This document shows, one piece after another, positions 6,653 through 12,054 of a DNA stretch of 12,054 nucleotides (the stretch's first letter is position 1; every line of letters starts with the position of its first letter). This DNA comes from an uncultured Clostridia bacterium (GTDB lineage Bacteria; Bacillota; Clostridia; TANB77; CAG-508). A program made the position numbers and the translations under genes. The notes under the pieces are model-generated. The model saw only the letters and a list, made by a program, of their open reading frames with translations, was not told the DNA's origin and searched no databases. The stretch covers positions 1 to 12,054 of the forward strand of contig CAKPDO010000042.1 of the NCBI GenBank assembly GCA_934148985.1, given 5' to 3'.

Positions 6653-7846
6653 TTACATAATTTTAGCATTTCTGCTTCCATCTATAAATTTAACAATAAT
6701 TTCATCATCCACATTTAAATCTTTGCTTGATTTCACAATTTGGCCATCTTTCTCAATTATAGAAAATCCCCTAGTCATTGTCTTTAGTGGACTCAAGGCA
6801 TCTAGTTTCAATACTAATCCGTTAAAAGTTTTTTCTGCATCTTTTTGCTTTAGATTAATTGCATTTTCCATTTGCTTTATGAAACCATCTAATCTTAAAT
6901 AATTGTTTTGCATATTTTGAATTGGATCTGATAAGACTTTTGAATTAATCAAATTATTATATTTCATTTTCATTAATTCTAATTTCTTTTTTAAACTAAG
7001 TCTTGCCCTTTCATTTAAAGTGTTTATTTTATTTTTTATTTCATAAATATCTGGATTTGCAAGTTCTGCTGCGGCTGATGGTGTAGGAGCTCTTAAATCT
7101 GAAACAAAATCTGCAATTGTAAAATCTGTTTCATGCCCTACTGCTGAAATTATTGGAATTTCCGAATTATAAATAGCTCTTGCAACAATTTCTTCATTAA
7201 ATGGCCATAAATCCTCTAAAGAGCCTCCTCCTCTTGCTAAAATTATTACATCAGCTAATTTCTCTTCGTTCATAGTTTTAATGCCTTTTACAATTTCTTT
7301 TGCCGCTCCTGGTCCTTGAACTGGAACAGGTAACAATCGTATATAGCAATTTGGATTTCTTCTTGTTGATACATTTATAATATCCCTAATTACAGCCCCT
7401 GTTTCAGATGATAAAACACCTATAACTTTAGGCATTAATGGTATTTTCTTTTTATGCGAAACGTCAAATAGTCCTTCTTTTTCTAAATCTGACTTTAATT
7501 TTTCAAAAGCGGCATATAAATCTCCAACACCTTGTTGTTCTAATGCTTTTGCATATATTTGATATATTCCATCTCTTTCGAAAACAGAAACAGCACCAAA
7601 AACTATAACTTTCATTCCATCTTTTGGTTTAAAGTTTATTCTTTCCGCATAACTTTTAAACATTACACATTTTATTAAAGATTTATCATCTTTTAAAGTA
7701 AAATAAAAATGTCCCGTGTAATGTGCTTTAAAATTAGATATTTCACCCTTTACAATAACTGCATTTAAAGCTTCATCTCCTGCGATTTTTTCTTTAATAT
7801 ATAAATTCAAATCAGTTACACTAGTTGCCATTGCTTCATAATTCAT
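6653..7846 (-). CDS. xseA: Exodeoxyribonuclease VII large subunit
   Basis: The 397-residue protein has the XseA architecture. An N-terminal OB-fold (about 5-105, with IVKGEISNFKAHYTGHFYFT-type ssDNA-binding sequence) precedes the catalytic region. That region carries IGVLSSETGAVIRDI (142-156), ARGGGSLEDLWPFNEE (204-219) and SAVGHETDFTIADFVSDLRA (234-253), then PTPSAAAE, followed by a long coiled-coil section and a C-terminal segment with LSPLKTMTRGFSII. It is the catalytic subunit of exonuclease VII and partners XseB. I choose ATG 7846 because AAAGGG lies 9 nt upstream and the protein then begins close to the family's usual start. An in-frame TTG at 7879 would add 11 unrelated residues. The gap to the nusB stop is 63 nt. 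Confidence 0.97.
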   Translation of the reverse strand: MNYEAMATSVTDLNLYIKEKIAGDEALNAVIVKGEISNFKAHYTGHFYFTLKDDKSLIKCVMFKSYAERINFKPKDGMKVIVFGAVSVFERDGIYQIYAKALEQQGVGDLYAAFEKLKSDLEKEGLFDVSHKKKIPLMPKVIGVLSSETGAVIRDIINVSTRRNPNCYIRLLPVPVQGPGAAKEIVKGIKTMNEEKLADVIILARGGGSLEDLWPFNEEIVARAIYNSEIPIISAVGHETDFTIADFVSDLRAPTPSAAAELANPDIYEIKNKINTLNERARLSLKKKLELMKMKYNNLINSKVLSDPIQNMQNNYLRLDGFIKQMENAINLKQKDAEKTFNGLVLKLDALSPLKTMTRGFSIIEKDGQIVKSSKDLNVDDEIIVKFIDGSRNAKIM

Positions 7847-7909
7847 TTTATCAAACCCTTTCACATAAAATATGGACAAATCTTAAAATTATTAAGACCT
7901 GCCCACATC

Positions 7910-8314
7910 TTACATTTCTTTAACAATTTTTGCCAAAGCTCCATTTATAAACTTACTTGACATATCCTCTCCATATGCTTTTGCAAGTTCTACAGCTTCG
8001 TTTATTTCAGCTTTATATGGGATATCTTTGTATTTTATTTCATATATTGCTAGTTTTAATAAGCTCAAATTAATTTTAGAAATTCTATCTATTTTCCAAT
8101 CTGATGTTAAAGAATTCTCAATTGTTTTGTTTATTTCTTCTAAATTTTTATTTATTCCATATATGCAATCCTTTAAATATTCTATTGCTTCATTATCTTC
8201 AATTTCATTATTCTCAATATATAATTCTATTTGTTCATTTAAATTTTCATTTTTTTGAATTTCTAGGCTATATATTAATTTAAATGTTAATTCTCTCATT
8301 TCTGACCTTTTCAT
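7910..8314 (-). CDS. nusB: Transcription antitermination factor NusB
   Basis: The 134-residue all-helical protein matches NusB. The N-terminal MRELTFKLIYSLE block (6-18) is followed by WKIDRISKINLSLLKLAIYE (73-92), DIPYKAEINEAVELAKAYG (97-115) and SSKFINGALAKI (119-130). NusB with NusE/S10 binds boxA RNA and supports antitermination, especially in rRNA operons. The start ATG 8314 gives the expected N-terminus. The nearest ribosome site, AAAGGA, is about 13 nt upstream, which is long, so translation may be modest. It lies between the envelope-stress genes and xseA, a common clostridial order. Confidence 0.97.
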   Translation of the reverse strand: MKRSEMRELTFKLIYSLEIQKNENLNEQIELYIENNEIEDNEAIEYLKDCIYGINKNLEEINKTIENSLTSDWKIDRISKINLSLLKLAIYEIKYKDIPYKAEINEAVELAKAYGEDMSSKFINGALAKIVKEM

Positions 8315-8353
8315 TTTTTACTGACATTCCTTTCTCCCAAGGCACAAAATTTG

Positions 8354-8383
8354 ATTAAAAATATTTTTTACAATTTTTTTCAA
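8354..8383 (-). promoter_or_regulatory. Possible nusB promoter
   Basis: On the minus strand, TTGAAA (8378-8383) and TTTAAT (8354-8359) are 18 nt apart in the 81-nt gap between the DUF2273 gene and nusB. Each hexamer matches consensus at 5 of 6 positions. The AT-rich context makes chance matches likely, so this is only a candidate for separate nusB-xse expression. Confidence 0.35.
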
Positions 8384-8395
8384 ACTTTACCTCTT

Positions 8396-8599
8396 TTACA
8401 TTCTGTCTATAAATTGTTTTATTTTGTCTTTTACGTATTGCTTATTTTGTTGTACATAATTTCCAGCTAATGCTCCAATAACTATTAGTATAATTGCAAC
8501 TATTAAATTATAAATTTTTGTAGCTAATATTAATATTGCAACAATTACGCCTATTATTGCTCCTTTATAATTGTTCCAAAATTCTTTTAATTTTTCCAT
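8396..8599 (-). CDS. DUF2273 small integral membrane protein
   Basis: The 67-residue protein has a charged N-terminus (MEKLKEFWNNYKG), two membrane helices at about 13-27 and 31-48, and a basic amphipathic tail. This pattern and the IGxLAG-like end of helix two fit DUF2273, a small membrane protein encoded beside amaP and asp23 in many Firmicutes. Its exact role is unknown; it may help place the Asp23-AmaP complex at the membrane. ATG 8599 has AAAGGA 7 nt upstream. It begins 30 nt after the amaP stop. Confidence 0.85.
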   Translation of the reverse strand: MEKLKEFWNNYKGAIIGVIVAILILATKIYNLIVAIILIVIGALAGNYVQQNKQYVKDKIKQFIDRM

Positions 8600-8629
8600 T
8601 AGAAAATCCTTTCCAAAATTATTTGATTT

Positions 8630-9184
8630 TTATTTTTCACTTTCTTTTTCTTTCTCATTTGATATGTTTTTTATTCTCACATTAACTTCTTTTACTTCCA
8701 AGTCTGATGTCTTTTTTATTGCTTCTTTTATTTTATTTTGCATATTTAGTGTTATTTCTTTTATTATTACTTCTTTACTAACTACTAAATTTACATTTAC
8801 AATTAGATTATTTAACTGGTCTAATTCTATATCAACAGATACATCATCTACGCTTTCAAAGTCCTTTACTACTGATGTTACAATATTTTCGATTGTAGCT
8901 TTAGAAATCAATAACTTTCCATTATCATTTTGCATTAAAATACCTTGATCTTTATTTTCTTTTTCTCCTGATTCGAAAAATATACATTTTATGCTGCATA
9001 ATAAGCATACAATTTCTATCGCTAATATTATTTTAGAAGATTTATCTCCCTCTAATAAAGTTTGTACAAATGTTGATATAACATTTATATTTATTAAACC
9101 TGCAATCATACATATTACAAAAATTGATTGTAAAAATATTAAAACTGAAAATAATGCTAATATTATTTTATCTAATTTTTTCAT
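8630..9184 (-). CDS. amaP: Alkaline shock response membrane anchor protein AmaP
   Basis: The 184-residue protein has two N-terminal membrane helices (about 7-32 and 51-70) and a soluble Asp23-like domain from about 90. The domain's end, NKIKEAIKKTSDLEVKEVNV, aligns by eye with NRVKTAVENMTGLKVEEVNV of the adjacent Asp23 protein. In Staphylococcus aureus, AmaP anchors Asp23 to the membrane, and the same role is inferred here. A charged Lys/Glu tail closes the protein. ATG 9184 has a tandem AAAGGAAAGGA site. The gap from the asp23 stop is 36 nt, consistent with one operon. Confidence 0.9.
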   Translation of the reverse strand: MKKLDKIILALFSVLIFLQSIFVICMIAGLININVISTFVQTLLEGDKSSKIILAIEIVCLLCSIKCIFFESGEKENKDQGILMQNDNGKLLISKATIENIVTSVVKDFESVDDVSVDIELDQLNNLIVNVNLVVSKEVIIKEITLNMQNKIKEAIKKTSDLEVKEVNVRIKNISNEKEKESEK

Positions 9185-9220
9185 ATTATTTTTCCTTTCC
9201 TTTTATCCAAATCTTGCTTT

Positions 9221-9673
9221 TTACATCATATCTAAACTTGAATCTGTTTCTTCTGATGTTTCTGTTTCTTCTTTGTTTTCTCCTGTTATGCTTTCTGTAT
9301 TTACTCCTTGAACATGTACATTTACTTCTTCAACTTTTAGTCCTGTCATGTTCTCAACCGCTGTTTTTACTCTGTTTTGAATTTCAAATGCTACATCTGG
9401 TATTCTAGCTCCATATTCTACAATTATGTTTACATCAATCTTTGTTTTATTATTTGTAGCTTCTACTTTTATTCCTTTTGCTAGATTTTTCTTTCCTTTT
9501 AAAACTTCTGTTATTCCTCCAGCAAATCCACCAGCCATTCCAAATACTCCTGGTACTTCTGATACCGCAACTCCTGCTATTACAGCTATTACGTCACTTG
9601 ATATTTTTATTCCTTCTGCTACATTTTCTACTTCCTCTACTTCTTTTACTTCTTCTACTTTGTTCTCTTCCAT
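9221..9673 (-). CDS. Asp23/Gls24 family envelope stress response protein
   Basis: The 150-residue protein belongs to the Asp23/Gls24 (DUF322) family. A Glu/Val-rich N-terminus (1-18) precedes the core: IKISSDVIAVIAGVAVSEVP (22-41), VFGMAGGF, the strand IDVNIIVEYGARIPDVAFEI and the closing helix-strand VKTAVENMTGLKVEEVNVHV. A Thr/Glu/Ser-rich acidic tail follows. Family members are abundant, membrane-associated through AmaP, and linked to cell-envelope stress. It is first in the minus-strand run, with AGGAGG 8 nt before ATG 9673 and a promoter at 9708..9736. Confidence 0.94.
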   Translation of the reverse strand: MEENKVEEVKEVEEVENVAEGIKISSDVIAVIAGVAVSEVPGVFGMAGGFAGGITEVLKGKKNLAKGIKVEATNNKTKIDVNIIVEYGARIPDVAFEIQNRVKTAVENMTGLKVEEVNVHVQGVNTESITGENKEETETSEETDSSLDMM

Positions 9674-9707
9674 AATTTTTTCCTCCTTTAAAAACTTTTA
9701 CATAGGT

Positions 9708-9736
9708 AGTATATCAATTTTTGCTTAAATTTACAA
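9708..9736 (-). promoter_or_regulatory. Promoter of the asp23-amaP operon (extended -10)
   Basis: On the minus strand, TGATATACT supplies an extended -10 (TATACT at 9708-9713). TTGTAA (9731-9736) is a partial -35 at 17 nt spacing. Transcription would start near 9701, about 28 nt before the asp23 ATG. It diverges from the lipoprotein promoter 32 nt away, so the two may influence each other. Confidence 0.6.
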
Positions 9737-9768
9737 CAGTTTTTGTAAAATTTAATAATTTTTTCGTA

Positions 9769-9797
9769 TTGACTTTTTTAGGTAAACATAATATAAT
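9769..9797 (+). promoter_or_regulatory. Promoter of the lipoprotein gene
   Basis: TTGACT (9769-9774) and a perfect TATAAT (9792-9797) with 17 nt spacing give a near-consensus sigma-A promoter. The predicted start is near 9804, leaving a leader of about 90 nt before ATG 9895. The leader begins with the palindrome at 9807..9823 and also contains a tiny AGCC-TTT-GGCT hairpin followed by TTTT (9847-9860), probably too short to terminate. Confidence 0.75.
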
Positions 9798-9806
9798 TAT
9801 TGTCAC

Positions 9807-9823
9807 ATAAGCAAGTTGCTTAT
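9807..9823 (+). promoter_or_regulatory. Perfect 17-nt palindrome at the transcription start, candidate operator
   Basis: ATAAGCAA-G-TTGCTTAT is a perfect 8+1+8 inverted repeat beginning about 3 nt after the predicted transcription start. This is a classic place for a repressor operator. As RNA it would form a 7-bp stem with a 3-nt loop at the 5' end, which could instead stabilise the message. No regulator gene is seen in the window. Confidence 0.55.
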
Positions 9824-9894
9824 TTTATATAAAATTCCTTTTTTTCAGCCTTTGGCTTTTACATAAATATAACAAATTTTGGAGGAAAATATAT

Positions 9895-10887
9895 ATGAAA
9901 AAAAATTTTTTTCTAACCTTTTTAGTCGCTTTGCTGTTAATTACAAATATGATGTCCATCTCAGCTTGTACTAGCACCGTAACTGACAATGGTTTTATAA
10001 ACACTGACGACACATATGAAGATATCAGTTACTGGGAAACGGATAATTTGGATCTTGTAACAAACATATCTATTAAATACGTTGACAACGATAGTTCTTT
10101 CAATCCCACAATTACGGATTTAAGGTTATCTAACGATCAAAGTAAAAAGGTAACAGTCTTAAAGAAAGCCATACACAATTATTTTCTAGAAAATTATGGT
10201 ATTGACTTTTCAGAAAAACTAAAGTTGCAAAAAATCGACTTTTTTAAAAATTACGACATCGAAGACAATATGTTACTTGGTTATGTAGATTCGGATGATG
10301 CCAATAAATTACACCTAAGTGAGTTGCTGAATACACAAGAGTATATGTATCAATTTGAATATACTTACGTGCATGAATCGCTTCATCAGTTAGGATTTTA
10401 TGATAATTCCGGTCAGTTGCATTATCTCATTGAAGGGATTGTAGATGCATATACCGATTTGATTTTAGTTTCAAATGGTTTTGAATCTAATCCCACAGAT
10501 ATCTACTTCGAAGCCAGACAATTGGGATACCAGATGATTTCTTCTGACAGAGAGCTAGCAACTGTCTTTGTTAACAACCTGTCTTTGCAGAAACACATCA
10601 ATGATTCTTTGGTCTATTATAAGCAAAATTTCTTAAAGAAAAATAATCTGGCACAATATTTAGAACAACTGATCGATGTATTCGTTGTAATAAATGCTGG
10701 AATGGCTTATAGTGACGATTTATCTTTCTTTGCATTTGATGCACAGATGATTGTTCAGCGATTTTGTCAATCACAGAATTGCGATGAGGCACAAATCGAA
10801 TACATACGAAAACATTACATCGTAAAAAATTTCGAGAATTTAAAAGTAATTAACGACCTGGAAGATTCAATTGACAATAACAACTAA
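9895..10887 (+). CDS. Putative lipoprotein with HExxH zinc-metalloprotease-like motif
   Basis: I do not recognise a named family. The 330-residue protein starts with a lipoprotein signal: MKK, a hydrophobic core (FFLTFLVALLLITNM) and the lipobox ISAC, with lipidated Cys25. An acidic, Asp/Asn-rich linker follows. The central motif YVHESLHQLG (158-167) contains HExxH with His160, Glu161 and His164. EGIVDAYTD at 180-188 gives Glu180 and Asp184, a spacing and sequence like the third zinc ligand helix of gluzincin proteases. The function inferred is an extracytoplasmic, membrane-tethered peptidase or a catalytically dead relative; the substrate is unknown. GGAGG lies 9 nt before ATG 9895. It is the only plus-strand gene, has its own promoter and terminator, and shows more C-ending codons (GAC, AAC, ATC, TAC) and CTG than its neighbours, hinting at horizontal acquisition. 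Confidence 0.85.
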   Translation: MKKNFFLTFLVALLLITNMMSISACTSTVTDNGFINTDDTYEDISYWETDNLDLVTNISIKYVDNDSSFNPTITDLRLSNDQSKKVTVLKKAIHNYFLENYGIDFSEKLKLQKIDFFKNYDIEDNMLLGYVDSDDANKLHLSELLNTQEYMYQFEYTYVHESLHQLGFYDNSGQLHYLIEGIVDAYTDLILVSNGFESNPTDIYFEARQLGYQMISSDRELATVFVNNLSLQKHINDSLVYYKQNFLKKNNLAQYLEQLIDVFVVINAGMAYSDDLSFFAFDAQMIVQRFCQSQNCDEAQIEYIRKHYIVKNFENLKVINDLEDSIDNNN

Positions 10888-10894
10888 GCAAAGG

Positions 10895-10926
10895 AAATCC
10901 GTTGGCATTATATCGCCAACGGATTT
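10895..10926 (+). terminator. Bidirectional stem-loop terminator
   Basis: AAATCCGTTGGC (10895-10906) and GCCAACGGATTT (10915-10926) form a perfect 12-bp stem around the 8-nt loop ATTATATC. It starts 8 nt after the lipoprotein stop and lies 7 nt beyond the pyruvate kinase stop on the other strand. The T tract is short on both sides (TTTTCT on plus, TTTCCTTT on minus). It most likely serves both convergent genes. Confidence 0.85.
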
Positions 10927-10932
10927 TCTAAA

Positions 10933-12054
10933 TTATATTTTTAAAACTCCACCGATTGTTTTACTATCTGTTGCATCTGGTAACATTTGGCTACCACCAG
11001 TAATAACAACAGTATCTCCACTTTCAAGGATTTCTTTGTTCTTTAATTTTTCAATTCCTGCTTCTATAGTTTTTTCTATATTTTCACCTTTTTCAACTAA
11101 TACAGGTGTTACATTCCAAGCTAAAGCTAATTGACGGAATGTTCTTTTATTATCTGTTATAGCTAAAATTGGGCATCCAGCTCCAAGACCTGCTATACGT
11201 CTTGCTGTATTTCCTGAATTTGTGTAACATACAATTGCATCAGCATTCATAACTTTTGCTGATACACATGCTGAATATGCAACTTTTTCTGCATATGTTG
11301 TAAGTTCGATATCTTTGTTTTCATCAAATCTCTTCCAGTAATTGATTTCTGGTTCAACTCTATTTGCAATTTTTACCATTGTTTGTACACATTCTACTGG
11401 ATAATCACCTTGAGCACATTCTCCTGAAAGCATTATAGCACTTGTTCTATCAAATATTGCATTTGCTACGTCTGATGCTTCTGCTCTTGTTGGTAATGGT
11501 TGATGTGTCATTGATTCTAACATTTGTGTAGCTGTTATAGCTGGTTTACATATTTTGTTAGATGTTTTTATTATTCTTTTTTGAACTATTGGTGGTTCTG
11601 TAAAGTCTGTTTCTGTTGCCATATCTCCACGAGCTATCATTTGACCATCTGCTTCATTTAAAATATCATCTAAATTAGATAACCCTTCTACGTTTTCTAT
11701 TTTTGTGATGATTTGGATATCTTTTCCACCATTTTCATCTAATACTTTTCTTACATTTCTTATGTCTTCTAAGTTTCTTGCAAATGATATTGCAACAAAG
11801 TCATAATCATGTTCACATGCTGCTTTAAGGTCAGCTATATCTTTTTCAGCTAATCCTGGTAATCTTATAACTGTTCCAGGTAAGTTCATTGTTTTTCTAC
11901 TTCCTAATCCATTTCCATGAACTACTGTTGTAACTATATCTTTTCCAACAACTTCATCAACTTTTAATTCAATTGCTCCATCATCTATTAATATTTTTGT
12001 TCCTGGTACAACATCTTTATATAATTCTTTATATGTTACAGAAACTTTTTCTTC
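10933..12054 (-). CDS. pyk: Pyruvate kinase (partial, N-terminus missing)
   Basis: The frame is open to the right edge, giving the last 373 residues; roughly the first 100 are outside the window. The fragment begins in the domain A/B region (GTKILIDDGAIELKV, then VHGNGLGSRKTMNLPG). It continues with ITKIENVEGL (Lys118 in the fragment is the catalytic lysine), MIARGD (139-144) with its metal/substrate residues, the block ITATQMLESMTHQPLPTRAE followed by ASDVANAIFD, and IMLSGE. It ends GGVLKI without the extra PEP-utiliser domain found in some Firmicutes enzymes. The enzyme makes pyruvate and ATP from phosphoenolpyruvate and ADP in glycolysis. After ARGD the sequence reads MATETDF rather than the usual LGVEIP, a lineage variant that keeps ARGD itself intact. 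It terminates at the stem-loop shared with the lipoprotein gene. Confidence 0.96.
   Translation of the reverse strand, partial: EEKVSVTYKELYKDVVPGTKILIDDGAIELKVDEVVGKDIVTTVVHGNGLGSRKTMNLPGTVIRLPGLAEKDIADLKAACEHDYDFVAISFARNLEDIRNVRKVLDENGGKDIQIITKIENVEGLSNLDDILNEADGQMIARGDMATETDFTEPPIVQKRIIKTSNKICKPAITATQMLESMTHQPLPTRAEASDVANAIFDRTSAIMLSGECAQGDYPVECVQTMVKIANRVEPEINYWKRFDENKDIELTTYAEKVAYSACVSAKVMNADAIVCYTNSGNTARRIAGLGAGCPILAITDNKRTFRQLALAWNVTPVLVEKGENIEKTIEAGIEKLKNKEILESGDTVVITGGSQMLPDATDSKTIGGVLKI

Noticed and set aside
7881..7896. TCTTAA...TTAAGA inverted repeat between nusB and xseA
   Set aside because: The 6-bp, AT-only stem has no T tract; it is expected by chance in such AT-rich DNA.
8280..8327. 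A 15-codon minus-strand frame overlapping the nusB start (ATG at 8327)
   Set aside because: The AAAGGA site abuts its ATG and the peptide is unremarkable. It only draws attention to the long nusB ribosome-site spacing.
9825..10013. Minus-strand open frame in the divergent region and lipoprotein start
   Set aside because: It is antisense to the lipoprotein signal sequence and its promoter leader, and has no ribosome site or recognisable content.

Overview
The window is AT-rich and carries typical low-GC Firmicutes (Clostridia-type) genes with strong AAAGGAGG-like ribosome binding sites and short intergenic gaps. Gene content (TypA, a TrmR/TrhP tRNA pair, the AmaP-DUF2273-Asp23 group beside nusB-xseA-xseB, a clostridial pyruvate kinase) suggests an uncultured gut-type clostridium. 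The species cannot be named from the sequence.

Layout. All genes but one are on the minus strand. From right to left: (1) The C-terminal 373 residues of pyruvate kinase run off the right edge and end at a 12-bp stem-loop shared with the only plus-strand gene. (2) That gene (9895..10887) encodes a lipoprotein with an HExxH zinc-protease-like motif. It has its own TTGACT-17-TATAAT promoter, and a perfect 8+1+8 palindrome lies just after the predicted transcription start. (3) Divergently transcribed from it is a long minus-strand run: asp23, amaP, a DUF2273 membrane protein, nusB, xseA, a membrane-anchored hypothetical protein, xseB, a divergent-PAP2 membrane protein and an HI0933-type flavoprotein. 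(4) Next is an AAA/ABC-type ATPase broken by a frameshift in an A7 run. (5) A near-consensus promoter (TTGACA-18-TATAAT) then starts typA-trmR-trhP, with trhP running off the left edge.

How the genes fit together. The typA-trmR-trhP group joins a ribosome-associated GTPase with two enzymes of wobble-uridine 5-oxy modification (TrhP needed for ho5U34, TrmR making mo5U34), so it is a translation-tuning operon. The asp23/amaP/DUF2273 group is the membrane-tethered Asp23 envelope-stress module, here next to transcription antitermination (NusB) and exonuclease VII (XseA/XseB), with an unknown membrane protein inserted between the two exonuclease subunits.

Non-coding structure. Three copies of a short palindromic repeat occur: a 43-nt tandem pair between xseA and the hypothetical gene, and a diverged copy just after the flavoprotein stop. 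Two overlapping, mutually exclusive palindromes cover the start codon of the divergent-PAP2 gene and lie between it and a distant Shine-Dalgarno. No tRNA, rRNA, CRISPR array, insertion sequence or known riboswitch was seen. No gene-free stretch exceeds 300 bases; the longest is 9674..9894. I see no clear new multi-gene system. The least explained items are the lipoprotein with its operator-like palindrome, the PAP2-gene leader, the frameshifted ATPase and the repeat family.
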